A DNA stretch of 64,000 nt, taken from positions 1-64,000 of the forward strand of contig NZ_JQMO01000002.1 in the NCBI RefSeq assembly GCF_000744785.1, given 5' to 3'. How positions within the stretch are numbered: position 1 is the stretch's first letter; every line of letters starts with the position of its first letter. This document shows positions 50,989 to 60,024 of this stretch, in pieces. This DNA comes from Kitasatospora azatica KCTC 9699 (lineage in GTDB: Bacteria; Actinomycetota; Actinomycetes; Streptomycetales; Streptomycetaceae). Below the pieces are notes generated by a model. It ran no database searches, was not told the DNA's origin, and worked only from the letters and a program-made list of their open reading frames with translations. The position numbers and the translations under genes are program-made.

Positions 50989-51507
50989 TCAGAACGCAGA
51001 CCCCTCGTCCCAGCCGGACCCCGGCGTCCGGGCGCCGCAGCGGATGCGCCGACGCAGCGGTGCCAGCAGGCGGGCCAGCGCCAGGGCGGGGTGGACGTCG
51101 GGCAGGGGCAGGCGCAGCAGGGGTTCGCTGCAGTCGCAGGGCTCGCTGTCCTCGGCGTGGCTGTCGTCCGGCTCGGCGTAGGGGTAGTAGGTGCGTCGGT
51201 GGCCCTTGCCGCCGCAGGTCGTGCAGCGGGGGTGGCCGGTGGGGCAGGCGAGGGTGAACGTGCGGTGGAAGCGGTCGTGGGCGGGGCGGTAGCAGGTCAG
51301 CGGCAGCAGCGGGATCGTCACCCGTGCGGGGTCGGCGTAGTGGAAGCCGGTGAGCAGATGGCCGAACTCGCGGCCGGAGTGGAAGTCCTGACGAAGGCGC
51401 GGATCGGGGCCCGCGTAGTCGCTATCGCGGCGGAACGCGCGCAGACCGGCGCCGAAGGCGGCCAGACGACGCCGGTACGAAGCCGGCACATACACGGAGG
51501 AAGACAA
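50989..51507 (-). CDS. Cysteine-rich protein with a DnaJ-like zinc motif
   Basis: 172 aa if a TTG at 51507 (GGAG 5 nt upstream) is the start; GTG 51495 is the alternative. Early SYRRRLAAFGAGLRAFR. Later ACPTGHPRCTTCGGKGHRRT and SEPCDCSEPLLRLPLP. The CxxCxGxG half-motif plus CDC resemble one zinc-binding unit of DnaJ. The protein at 61549 has the same plan (YPRRLAAFTRGVLALR; CPACHGDG; CPC...LLCLP). Unknown role. Promoter candidate at 51745-51773. Confidence 0.62.
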   Translation of the reverse strand: MSSSVYVPASYRRRLAAFGAGLRAFRRDSDYAGPDPRLRQDFHSGREFGHLLTGFHYADPARVTIPLLPLTCYRPAHDRFHRTFTLACPTGHPRCTTCGGKGHRRTYYPYAEPDDSHAEDSEPCDCSEPLLRLPLPDVHPALALARLLAPLRRRIRCGARTPGSGWDEGSAF

Positions 51508-51744
51508 CAGGACTCCACACCAACTCGAGGACGGAAGGAAGCGGCTTGCACCCGGCACCGGCCCGCACCAGCGAGCGGGCCAGGCCGCGGGAACAGCCCG
51601 ACCAGCGGGGCGCCACAGCCAGGACCAGGCCCGGCCCGGCCCGGTCGGGCCGGGCCGGGCGGGGAGGGCGGGGGCGGGGCGGGGAGGGGCGGGGGCGGGC
51701 GGCCCACACGAGACCGGAACCCGCCCCTGCTTTCCTGCCGGTAA

Positions 51745-51773
51745 AACTAGGACCGTCGGAAGGCCGCACCAAC
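51745..51773 (-). promoter_or_regulatory. Array-like promoter (51.7 kb)
   Basis: Minus strand: TTGGTG (51773-51768), 17 bp, TAGTTT (51750-51745), preceded by GGGGTTGG. It lacks the AAAACGGG block, so this is a weaker member. About 240 nt upstream of the zinc-motif gene. Confidence 0.45.
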
Positions 51774-51989
51774 CCCAACATCCCCGACCCATCCACCAAA
51801 CCTGACCCCCCGTCACCCCCTCGGCCCCGGGCCCCGCCCCTGGCGGGTTCGGCCCCGCCGGGCTGGCGGGCGGCCGGGAAGGCCCGGGACCAGCCCAAGG
51901 CCAGGCCGGGTCGGCGACGACGCTGACCGCGCGCCCGACCACGATGGGCACAGCGCACGGTGGTGATGGCCGGCCGGCGCCTGCGGCGG

Positions 51990-52320
51990 ACCCCGGCCGC
52001 GCCCAGCAGGCCGGCGCGCACACCTTCGAGGCCCCGGTACCCGTCCCCGGGCAGGCAAAGGAGCACGCGAGGTCCGGCGGGAGCGGCTACGCGCGGGTCG
52101 CTGGGGCAAGTCGTGACCCGCCCGCCGCAGTAGTCCCGCAGCCGGCAGTCAGGCGCCGCGTCGGCGCTCCACAGCCCCGCTCCCCCGCACAGCCGCAGCC
52201 GGACGGCGACCGCTACGAAAGCCCCCGTCTCCGACGGCGGTGATACCGCGAACCTCGAGGACGGCCCGGATCCGGGCGCCCACGGTGGCGGTGCGGCCCT
52301 GGCGGCGTCGCGAAGAGCGC
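51990..52320 (-). pseudogene. Decayed copy D of the ~340-aa family
   Basis: A minus-strand frame still contains TTCPSDPRVAAPAGPRVLLC LPGD and YRGLEGVRAGLLGAAGV. These match TYYPSDPTDAAPAGTRELLP LTGDERRGLEGLRADLPAVL of copies A and B, but with many substitutions and a Cys-laden degenerate flank. At about 52290 GCCCGGATCCGGGCGCC aligns with the DNA of the intact genes. No start or full frame remains. Confidence 0.6.
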
Positions 52321-52482
52321 TCTCACCTAACAACGTCGCCGCCGTGAACGCCCGGCTCGTCGGCATTTTCAGCACCGGGCAACAGCCAGGGCCTAGGTGT
52401 GCATCTGCCAGGCGGTCAGGCCGGTGACGATGACCTTCGGTATCCACGTGGGGCGCCTGTCCACGGTGAGCACGTAGCGGCC

Positions 52483-53433
52483 CTACAGCACCCTCGCGGC
52501 CCGCTCGACCATGTCGCGCTCGCGGGTGGCGCGTTGGCGGTAGGCATCGCCTCCGTCCAGCTCGTTGCCCGCGCACCAGGTGACCAGCCACTGGCCCGGC
52601 TCACCCCGACCGACCTGGAGCCCACACCCGCCCTCAGGCGCGCGGTCGCTGCGCGAGGCGATCGGAAGTCCCGCCTGGCGCAGCGCGGCGCGCAGGCCGG
52701 GGATGCTGGGCAGCTTCATCGCGGCGCGACCAGGCCGCTGCGGGCCCACCTCCAGGCCTGCGGCGATCGCTTCGGTGTGGGTGCGCACCGACAGGTAGCC
52801 GCCCTGCTGCTCCAGGCGCACGTCCAGGCCCCGGCCCTGCAGGCAGGAGCCCATCGTGAGGAGTTGCTCCCGCAAGGTGTCGCAGATCAGCGTGACCCGC
52901 CGGCCCGGGGCGTCGCTGGCGGCGTGGAAGCCGTGCGGGGCGCGGTACGGGTCGTAGGCGGTGAAGCCGTTCTCGCGCGGCATCGCTGACACCGAGGACC
53001 CGGTGATCCCGAAGGAGCGGGCCTCGCGGCGCGCTGCCTTTCGGCGCACGGCCACACAACTGTGGTGGGTGCAGTCCTTCCCGATGCGCTTGGCGTGCAG
53101 GTCAAGGCGGCCCAGTGGGCCCGGGTGGGCCAGGCGCTGGGAGCGCGGGCACACCTCGAGCACGCAGCCGTCGTACCACCACGGCTCACGCTGCGCCCGG
53201 ACAGCGTCCAGCGGCGCGGCGTCCACGGCGTCGAGCATCGCCTCGACCCGGACCAGGAAGGCTTCCCGGCTCTCACCCGGATCGCCCTGCAGCACCGTGC
53301 CGCGCGGCTGGTCGCCCGGGCCGACGGGGGCGTCCTCGCCCACCACCACACCGGGGCGACCACCCGGGCTGGAGGAGGCGAACGCGTGCAGGGTACGGCC
53401 GTTGTACATCGTGCTCCTGCGGGGCACGGCCAT
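52483..53433 (-). CDS. Hypothetical array protein
   Basis: 316 aa from the ATG at 53433 (MAVPRRSTMYNGRTLHAFAS), which has GAAGGGA upstream; the ATG at 53409, with CAGGAG upstream, is at least as likely. The frame is open far upstream, but that part is low-complexity. Pattern: SRSFGITGSSVSAMPRENGF and TLICDTLREQLLTMGSCLQG then LSVRTHTEAIAAGLEVG. The C-terminus is LPSIPGLRAALRQAGLPIAS. No family recognised. Confidence 0.6.
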   Translation of the reverse strand: MAVPRRSTMYNGRTLHAFASSSPGGRPGVVVGEDAPVGPGDQPRGTVLQGDPGESREAFLVRVEAMLDAVDAAPLDAVRAQREPWWYDGCVLEVCPRSQRLAHPGPLGRLDLHAKRIGKDCTHHSCVAVRRKAARREARSFGITGSSVSAMPRENGFTAYDPYRAPHGFHAASDAPGRRVTLICDTLREQLLTMGSCLQGRGLDVRLEQQGGYLSVRTHTEAIAAGLEVGPQRPGRAAMKLPSIPGLRAALRQAGLPIASRSDRAPEGGCGLQVGRGEPGQWLVTWCAGNELDGGDAYRQRATRERDMVERAARVL

Positions 53434-53618
53434 GGCGTGGGTCCCTTCGCAACTGCGTGGTCGTCGACAGGACGGAAGAAGGGCGGCCCGGACCGGGCAC
53501 CCACGGCGGAGGTACGGCCGTGGCGGCGTCGCGTGCCGGCCCTGCGCTGCGCCCGGCACCCGGCGCCCGGCCGGTTGCCGGGCCCGGGCGGGGCGGGGTG
53601 ACCGGGGTGGCGTGCCGG

Positions 53619-54209
53619 TCAGACAGCGCTGTGCCGCTGGGCGCTGTGGCAGCGCGCGGCCAGGCTGCGGATGTAGACGGGCAGGTCGACCGGGACGCCG
53701 TGGGCGGGCAGGAACACGTCGTCGGTGCCCTCGTCGGTGTAGGGGGCGCGGGCGCAGGCGATCGCCTCGTGGTCGTCGGTGGAGAGGCGGACACCGTGCG
53801 CGGCGGCGGCCTCGATGCGGTCGCACAGCGTGTCGAGGGTGTCGGTGCGCACCACGAGGCCGACCAGATCGTGCCAGGCGTGCGGGGTACGGCGTGTGCG
53901 CTCCGGGTCCCCGAACAGCACCTGGTGCATCCGCCCGGTCAGCCCCAGGGCCAGGGACGCGTAGTGCTCGACAGTGGTAGTGCCGTCCCCGGGGTGGCCG
54001 GGCGGGAGGCGGTGGGTGGGCAGGCCCAGGCGCTGGACCGCGGCCGCGTCGAGAACCACCCGCTCGCCCGTGTCGGTGAAGCGGGCACCGTGCAGGCGGG
54101 CGGCGTGGCCGGCGAAACCCGCGCCGGGCACGGACTCGTCCCACAGCTCGGGGTGGACGGTGACGTGAGCCAAAGTCGCGTACAACAGCACGACGTTCGG
54201 ACGGGACAC
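53619..54209 (-). CDS. Hypothetical array protein
   Basis: 196 aa from a GTG at 54209 with GAGGTG 7 nt upstream; an ATG at 54224 would add five residues. Pattern: SRPNVVLLYATLAHVTVHPE LWDES, ERVVLDAAAVQRLGLPTHRL, HYASLALGLTGRMHQVLFGD and LVVRTDTLDTLCDRIEAAAA HGV. Helical with an A-x-T-x-A-H start. Unknown. Confidence 0.6.
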   Translation of the reverse strand: MSRPNVVLLYATLAHVTVHPELWDESVPGAGFAGHAARLHGARFTDTGERVVLDAAAVQRLGLPTHRLPPGHPGDGTTTVEHYASLALGLTGRMHQVLFGDPERTRRTPHAWHDLVGLVVRTDTLDTLCDRIEAAAAHGVRLSTDDHEAIACARAPYTDEGTDDVFLPAHGVPVDLPVYIRSLAARCHSAQRHSAV

Positions 54210-54280
54210 AGCGGGACACCTCATCAGGTTGCGGCGGTCGGTGACGGTCACGACCCGGCGCTCGGGTGGGTCGGCGCTCG

Positions 54281-54616
54281 GGGACTCGGACGGGTCGGGC
54301 GGGTCGGGCGGGTCGGGCGGGTCGGGCGGGTCGGGCCCGGACGGCCTCAGCAGTACTGGGCACCGGCGATGCCGGGCGCCGGTGATGCCGGGCGCCGGTG
54401 ATGCCGGGCTTGAAACTGCCAGCAGCCCCCGACCCGCCAAACCCCCCGATCCGGGGACTCGGGGACTCGGGCGGGTCGGGCGGGTCGGGCGGGTCGGGCG
54501 GGTCGGGCGGGTCGGGCGGGTCGGGCCCGGACGGCCTCGGCGGTGCTGGGCACCGGTGATGCTGGGCTTGAAGCTGCCAGCGGCACCCGACCCGCCAAAC
54601 CCCCGGATCCGGGCAC
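54281..54616. repeat. Tandemly duplicated ~180-bp block with 9-bp minisatellites
   Basis: Two copies (about 54281-54450 and 54461-54616), each with an array of GGGCGGGTC units, about 5 in the first and 6 in the second. Then GGACGGCCTCNGC, a GGGCACCGG / GATGCTGGGCTTGAA segment, and CGACCCGCCAAACCCCC. In copy 1 a GATGCCGGGCGCCGGT unit is itself tandemly repeated. No gene is supported across it. Confidence 0.75.
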
Positions 54617-54968
54617 GGCGTCAGCGCCCAGGCGCGGCGCGAGTCCAAGGCTGCGGCGAGCAGCCGGTGTTGGACGCCCGGACGGCGGCGGCTCGGGAAG
54701 GAGCACAGCCCGGACCGGCCCGTAGTACCGCAGGTGTCGGGCTGCCCCGTCCGGACCGGACAGCGCATGAGGAAAGGACGTGGGAAAGGGCGTGGGGCCG
54801 GTCCCGGTCGGGCCGGCCGCGCCGTGGGCGAGGGGGGTGCTGGTGCACGAGGTGCGGCCCAGCGGCCGCCTCCGTGCTGGCCGCGACGGTGACCACGGCC
54901 CGGAGCCCGGCCACGCGGGCGAGCCGGGCCCCGGGCAGGCGGCCTGCCCGGGGGTGGTTGATGGGCGG

Positions 54969-55253
54969 TCAGGCGCCGTGGCGCAGGCGGGCCAGGTCCT
55001 CGCGCGTCATGTCGGCGGTGGCGACGCCGAGATCGGCGCGCAGGAGTTCCCACCGGCGGCACTGCGCGGTCCAGGCGTCGGCGGCCAGGAGCGCCGGGCA
55101 CTCCAAGCAGGCCGGGTACTCCAGGCGGGCCACGGTGGCCGGGGCGAGCTGCCGGCCGCAGCCGTTCGGGCACGGGCCGGTGCAGGGGGCGGGGCTGGAC
55201 GGGCGCAGGGACTCGAACGAGCGGCCTTTGTGGTCGAGCCGATCCGGACGCAT
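54969..55253 (-). CDS. Small zinc-ribbon-like protein
   Basis: 94 aa starting MRPDRLDHKGRSFESLRPSS. Residues 23-54 hold CTGPCPNGC and CLECP, Cys-rich and able to bind zinc. A helical end (WTAQCRRWELLRADLGVATA DMTREDLARLRHGA) follows. Unknown. Confidence 0.6.
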   Translation of the reverse strand: MRPDRLDHKGRSFESLRPSSPAPCTGPCPNGCGRQLAPATVARLEYPACLECPALLAADAWTAQCRRWELLRADLGVATADMTREDLARLRHGA

Positions 55254-55560
55254 CCGCCGTCACTGACCCGGTGGACGACGCCGCCGTCGCGTTCGTGGTC
55301 AGCCGTTACTGTCTCCGGCGTGCGCGCGCCGATGCGGCGGGCACCGCAGCACCCAGTCGGCGTCCATCTGCTGTCGCCGTCGGATGGCCGCGTGGTCGAG
55401 CGGCGCACTGCCATCCTCTCCCGGATCAAGGAGCTCCTGGCCGAACTCGCCGAGCCGACTGAAGACCCGCCCGACACCGAACCCTGCAGCAGCCGATCCG
55501 CAGAATGATTCACCGCTAATCCAGTCGACACTCACAACGACCGCACCCGAAGATGATCGA
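55254..55560. other. Intergenic region with a doubtful short frame
   Basis: About 300 bp between divergent genes. A plus-strand piece, DGRVVERRTAILSRIKELLAEL, ends at 55508 and looks protein-like, but no single frame with a good start covers it. Possibly a frameshifted small gene. Confidence 0.35.
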
Positions 55561-56502
55561 ATGGATGACCTGTCCGCTCCGGCCGCGCTTGGCGATGCTA
55601 TCCGCCGCTATGCCTCCGTCGACCGCCGCCATCTCGAACTGCTCCACGGCAACGTGCAGCGGCGGCGGCTGGAGCCGACGGAGCGCACCGCCTTCTTCCG
55701 CGAGCTGATCGCGGACTCCAAGCGGGTCATTGACCAGGAGTTCGCCGCGCTCCTCGCAGACGGCTCCGGCTGGCGCGAACGCCTCGTCGCCGCGTGGATG
55801 GCCGGCATCGGCGGACACACACAGCAACGCCGGCGGATCGGCGAGCTGCTCATCGAGAGCCGCCAGACCTACGCCGGTCAGGGCTACTGCTTCGCGCTGG
55901 CCTGCCTCGGCACGCCGACAGACGCTCAGATCCTCTGCGACTACCTCGACAAGTACCTGCGCCGGCCAGATCTCTACTACGACCAGCACTGGGCCATCGG
56001 AGCCCTGCTCGACATAGACACGCAACTCGGCAGCAACTATGCCGAACGCTTCACCACCCCAGACGGGCTCTGGCAGCAGTGGGCACCCGACAAGTCCCCT
56101 GAATACCTCGAAGCCCAGAAGAACCGCGTCGCCGAGCTCCGCGCCCTTGTCGAGGAAGCACGTCAAGCCGACCCGGCGGGCCCGGACCAACGGGCCGTCA
56201 GCCTGCCGGCTGGATGGGTCCCGATCCCCGGACACGACCGTGCCGTCTTCGAGGCCGAACTCGTCGCGGAGGTCTCAGTCGACCTCAAGCCGAACCATCC
56301 GCTCGCCAAGCGTCCGCTGGTGGCGGTCGCGCACTGCAGCCAACGAGACCACGTGCTCTTCGAAATCGCCGAGAACCCGATCCGCTGGGCGCTGGTCGAG
56401 TTGAGCTGGTCGGGACAGCCGGAACCCGGCATCCGTCCTCACTGGGACTTCTTCGCCTCGCCCGAGACCGCGGCAGCCGGACTCCGGGAACACCTGCGAT
56501 AG
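55561..56502 (+). CDS. DUF6000-type protein with a C-terminal extension
   Basis: 313 aa from the ATG at 55561. The first ~190 residues follow DUF6000: LELLHGNVQRRRLEPTERTA FFRELIADSKRVID, ERLVAAWMAGIGGHTQQRRR IGELL and QTYAGQGYCFALACLGTPTD AQILCDYLDKYLRRPDLYYD. The last ~95 (VSLPAGWVPIPGHDRAVFEA ELV...WALVELSWSGQPEPG) look like a separate domain, so this may be a fusion. Both parts are of the small immunity-like kind common in Streptomyces arms. Function is not known. Confidence 0.75.
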   Translation: MDDLSAPAALGDAIRRYASVDRRHLELLHGNVQRRRLEPTERTAFFRELIADSKRVIDQEFAALLADGSGWRERLVAAWMAGIGGHTQQRRRIGELLIESRQTYAGQGYCFALACLGTPTDAQILCDYLDKYLRRPDLYYDQHWAIGALLDIDTQLGSNYAERFTTPDGLWQQWAPDKSPEYLEAQKNRVAELRALVEEARQADPAGPDQRAVSLPAGWVPIPGHDRAVFEAELVAEVSVDLKPNHPLAKRPLVAVAHCSQRDHVLFEIAENPIRWALVELSWSGQPEPGIRPHWDFFASPETAAAGLREHLR

Positions 56503-57211
56503 CTCGACGGCCCGTCCAGACAGCGGGATTGGTCGGAGCCGCCAGCGCGGTCGCGCCCTGGCTGGCCGCACTGGTCACGGCGCAGTTCATTCAGTCATGG
56601 TGCGTGAGGGCGTGGTGTGGGGATCCATGCGGCGCGGCGGGGCGCGGTAGCTGGCGGCAGGCGGTCGGCGGTGGGGGGCGGGCGGGGTGGTGGCCGGGGA
56701 CGGCGTGAACAGTACGAGCGACGCAGGCCCCGCCCAACCCCGAACGGCCCCGGCCCGAACCGGGACAAGCAGCGGCGCACGGACTGGAGACACAGGCGGC
56801 CCCGCCCCGGCCGCTGGGACAGCGAGGGCCGGACAAGGGCGGCGCCGGGGGGAAAGTCGGCGTGGGCAACGCGGCCAGGGCAGCACCGGCCCCGTGGACG
56901 GGCACGGCGAAAACGCCATCAGCTCCAGGAACCGCCACCCGTGGGGTCGAGCACTACGAACGCCTGCGCGAGATGGACACGCTTGCAACCAAATCCGGGA
57001 ATGCCAAGGCCCGGTAGCGTCGAGTTGGGTGGGGTGATGGATCGGCCCACGGCTCTGGCTGTGTAGGTGACCGTCGAGTGCGGCTGTTGGTAGCTTTCGA
57101 GATCAGATGCTGGCTGATGGTGCGTGGAGTGTCGGCGAGAAGTGAGAGCGCTGTCGCGCCTGTCGGTGCCGTCCGGAATGATGCCCTTGTTCGAGATCGA
57201 GTGAGAGGGCT
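56503..57211. other. Gene-free GC-rich stretch
   Basis: About 700 bp between two plus-strand genes. Long frames on both strands are Pro/Arg/Gly-rich and lack start sites. I see no repeats or hairpins of note. Confidence 0.5.
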
Positions 57212-57634
57212 GTGATGGACGACGAGCTGGACGATCTGATCCACCTTGCCGATCCGCCTGGGACGAGCGGTCACGTCGTCGCACTGCGGGTGCTGAAGCA
57301 ACCGGAGCCGGGCAACGAGTTCCTGGACTGTGAATTCGTCGTGTCGACGGAGACCGTCACCGGCAGCTTCCCGGTGGGAATCACGTCCCTCGACCTGGAC
57401 GCGTGGGAAGAGGCCCTCGACAGCCTTGCCGGAAACCGGTTCGTCTCGTGGCTGAACTCCGGCAGGACGGTCCAGTTGAAGATCAAGCCGCTCAGCCCCA
57501 GGGCAATCGCGGTGTCGATCAGCGACGACCCGTCCTCGCAGGTGATGGTCAGCCTGCCCATGTCTCCGCCGGCCGACTGGATCGATGACCATCGAGCGCG
57601 TTTGGTGAAGGCACGGCAGGTCATTTCAGGCTGA
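57212..57634 (+). CDS. DUF5959-family protein
   Basis: 140 aa from GTG 57212 (or 139 from the ATG at 57215). Pattern DLIHLADPPGTSGHVVALRV, then NEFLDCEFVVSTETVTGSFP VGITSLDLDAWEEALDSLAG matches DUF5959, a small alpha/beta family of actinomycetes often found with toxin-immunity-like genes. Function unknown. Confidence 0.75.
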   Translation: MMDDELDDLIHLADPPGTSGHVVALRVLKQPEPGNEFLDCEFVVSTETVTGSFPVGITSLDLDAWEEALDSLAGNRFVSWLNSGRTVQLKIKPLSPRAIAVSISDDPSSQVMVSLPMSPPADWIDDHRARLVKARQVISG

Positions 57635-57757
57635 CCGTCTCCTGGCCGGCGGTCAGATCACCCGGGCAATGGGACTGGGCCACCCCGCCGGTCGGTGTCG
57701 ATTGGCCGAGGGGGGACGATTGCCCGAACGAACGTCCCCTACGCTCCGAGGTCTCAC

Positions 57758-58339
57758 GTGATCGTCCGGCTCAGGCCGCTGTCCGGTTCCCTTGTCCAGC
57801 AACTCGCCGAGCTTGCACGGGCGGGCTGGGACCATCCCAGCGTCGATGGCTTCCTCGCCGGACTGGGCTGGGACGAGTCGTCGTGGAACGGCTACGACAC
57901 CGCCAGCGGTCATCAGCTGGTGCCAGGCGATCCCGACCGGCTCGGTTCCGGCCAGTCGCGCTTCTACCTGCCGTTCTGCTTCTTCGATCCGAGCGACGAG
58001 GCAGACGTCGGCCCGCTCGGCGACGAGTTCGAGATGGTCGGCTGGGACGGCCTGGACGGTGATCCCGCAGCCTTCGATCAGGCCTGGTTGGCGGCTTGCT
58101 CCACGGTTGCCACCGAGCTCGGCGCGGCCGAGACCACACTGAGGTGGTCCCTCGACCCCCGGCCGTGGAACTTCGCGGGCTGGCGGGTCGGGGCCAGGGC
58201 CCTGATCGTGGCTCAAGGAGAGGAATTCGGCTCCTACGGCGAGCTGGACATGGCCGCCGTCTGGCTGGTCGACCTCGCCCCGGACCTGGCATTCCCCGAT
58301 GCGAGCGGCTTCTACAGCTGGATGCTGGGCGAAAACTGA
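57758..58339 (+). CDS. Hypothetical acidic protein
   Basis: 193 aa from a GTG at 57758 with GAGG 7 nt upstream; an ATG at 57695 gives 214 aa. The N-terminus IVRLRPLSGSLVQQLAELAR AGWDHPSVDGFLAGLGWDES precedes a Trp-rich middle. The C-terminus (MAAVWLVDLAPDLAFPDASG FYSWM) is SUKH/immunity-like in tone, but no family is claimed. Followed by a strong terminator. Confidence 0.62.
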   Translation: MIVRLRPLSGSLVQQLAELARAGWDHPSVDGFLAGLGWDESSWNGYDTASGHQLVPGDPDRLGSGQSRFYLPFCFFDPSDEADVGPLGDEFEMVGWDGLDGDPAAFDQAWLAACSTVATELGAAETTLRWSLDPRPWNFAGWRVGARALIVAQGEEFGSYGELDMAAVWLVDLAPDLAFPDASGFYSWMLGEN

Positions 58340-58534
58340 CCTGCCCGACACGCCCGAAAGCCCGATCCTCCCCCGGCGCTCTTTCACTACCTTCAGCAAC
58401 CAGGGTTGGCCTACCCTGTTCACGTCTCCGCAGCGGGCAGTGCCCCGACCCAGCCCAGGGGCGATCAGCTGCCGGTCTGGCCACCGGCGGCTCAGCCGAC
58501 TCCCGGATCCACCACCCGTCGCAACAAACGTACA

Positions 58535-58575
58535 GTGGGGCGGGGGCGGCCGAGCAGTGGCCGCCCCCGCCCCAC
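58535..58575. terminator. Strong bidirectional hairpin
   Basis: A 17-bp perfect stem (GTGGGGCGGGGGCGGCC, 58535-58551), 7-nt loop, complement at 58559-58575. It separates the plus-strand gene ending at 58339 from the minus-strand gene ending at 58729. Confidence 0.9.
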
Positions 58576-58728
58576 CGCGCCGACAAACTCCGCCAGCCCC
58601 GTAAGGGCCCCAGCGGGCAGCAGTCAGCTCCCCCCTGCACGGAGACTGCCGCAGAAAACCGGCTGTCACCGGGCCTGCTCCCCCGAGCGGCTTCGATGCC
58701 TTGAGCCCCCGATCGCCGGGGTCATGGG

Positions 58729-58968
58729 TCAGCCCAGCCGGGTGACGACGGCCTGGTCCTGGAAGGTCACGGCCTGCCAGTCGTCGCCGAGCTCCAACTC
58801 CTGGTGCCCACTACGCCCGCCGCCAGAGCACTGATTGCACAGGGTCGGCGGGTCGTTGTGCTCCACGGCCAGTTCAGCGATCCGCTCCGGATCGGTGACG
58901 TCGTCGGGGACCTCGACCTCGACACTGGTGTTCGCCCACGTGGTCAGAGCAACGCTGTAGACGGCCAT
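58729..58968 (-). CDS. Small array protein with a CxxC motif
   Basis: 79 aa from the ATG at 58968 with AAGGAGG upstream. AVYSVALTTWANTSVEVEVP DDVTDPERIAELAVEHNDPP then TLCNQCSGGGRSGHQELELG. One beta-alpha unit and a C-x-x-C...H cluster. Unknown function. Confidence 0.65.
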   Translation of the reverse strand: MAVYSVALTTWANTSVEVEVPDDVTDPERIAELAVEHNDPPTLCNQCSGGGRSGHQELELGDDWQAVTFQDQAVVTRLG

Positions 58969-59210
58969 TGGGAATCCTCCTTGCAAATGGGGTCTGGGTC
59001 GGTGGTGAGCGGGGCCGCACAGCGGGCCGGCCCGGGTGCAGCGGCCGCGCGGGCAGCAACACCGTCTGGTGGGTGCGCCGGTGCCCCGTTCGGTCAGTTG
59101 ACAGCGAAGGGAGCAGTGTCGATCACGGTTACAGGTGCGTGCGGCCCCTCTTCCTGACCGCAGGCGCACAGGCGGGCGCAGGGCCGTTGGTGGCGAGGGC
59201 GGGCGGCCGG

Positions 59211-59411
59211 TCAGGACCGGTTGGTCTGCTCGCGGTAGCCGATGAGCCGCTCGGTGTCGTGGAGGTCGCCGGTGAAGGCGGTGTCGGACAGGTCGCCGTC
59301 ACGGGCTCCGGGCTTGCCGGCGGCGATGTCCGCCAGGGCCTGGGCACGACCGTCCCGGCGGGCCGCGCGCAGGCTGCGGTTGCGTGCGCAGAAGAAGGCG
59401 GGGAAGAACAC
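59211..59411 (-). CDS. 66-aa hypothetical protein
   Basis: GTG at 59411 with GAAGGGA upstream. The chain reads FFPAFFCARNRSLRAARRDG, then ALADIAAGKPGARDGDLSDT AFTGDLHDTERLIGY. No family; the N-terminal apolar start is odd for a small basic protein. Confidence 0.5.
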   Translation of the reverse strand: MFFPAFFCARNRSLRAARRDGRAQALADIAAGKPGARDGDLSDTAFTGDLHDTERLIGYREQTNRS

Positions 59412-59450
59412 TATGTTCCCTTCGTTCAGTTCAGTGGGTTCAAGATGAGC

Positions 59451-59843
59451 TCAGGCCTGAAGGAAGCCGAACCCGAAACAGTCCGGCTCGACCTTCAACA
59501 CGAACCAGGCATCGCCCTGCGCGTTGTGCCGGCTCAGTTGCTCCAGCAGCCCCGAGGCCAGCGGGATCGCCTGGGCGAAGTCGTCGCCGCCGACAGCGGT
59601 GTGACGCAGCTCGTGCCCGGTTCCCGGGCCCCAGCCCTGGGCGCGGACGACCCGGCGGTGGTCCTTGCCGGGCAGGTGCGGGCGCCCGTTGGACATCAGG
59701 TACGTCCCATCGTCCTTCGCCCAGACCAGCGCGGGCCGCTCGCAGTTGCCGTACTTCTGATGCCAGGGCGCGGCGGCGGCGTGCTCGGCCAGCGCCAGCA
59801 CGTCGGACAGGGCGAACCGCAGGCTGATCGACGTCACGGTCAC
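59451..59843 (-). CDS. DUF3085-like protein
   Basis: 130 aa from a GTG at 59843. Pattern: SLRFALSDVLALAEHAAAAP then PALVWAKDDGTYLMSNGRPH, which matches the DUF3085 core (a strand pair ending Y-L-M-S-N-G), and DFAQAIPLASGLLEQLSRHN at the end. DUF3085 members occur on plasmids and in phages. No activity is known. Confidence 0.65.
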   Translation of the reverse strand: MTVTSISLRFALSDVLALAEHAAAAPWHQKYGNCERPALVWAKDDGTYLMSNGRPHLPGKDHRRVVRAQGWGPGTGHELRHTAVGGDDFAQAIPLASGLLEQLSRHNAQGDAWFVLKVEPDCFGFGFLQA

Positions 59844-60024
59844 GATGGGAATCCCTTACGCAAGATGGCCGGCGCGGCGGGCCGCAAGATGGCCGACCCG
59901 GCGGGAGTTGACCGGAGCGGCCCCGGGCGCGTGAGGTGCCGCCCGGGCGTTCCGTTCGGCTTATGGGTGCAAGACTGCCTGCCATCCGGGCCGCGCCCAA
60001 CCCCCGACTTCCCCGAGGGCACAG

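Noticed and set aside
54291-54527. Regularly spaced repeats as a CRISPR array
   Set aside because: Units are 9 bp and directly abutting, without spacers; there are no cas genes in the window.
52483-55263. A 926-codon minus-strand frame
   Set aside because: Only the last ~316 codons look like a protein. The rest is repeat-driven (RPARPARPAR) and overlaps the better-supported gene at 53619 and the minisatellites.
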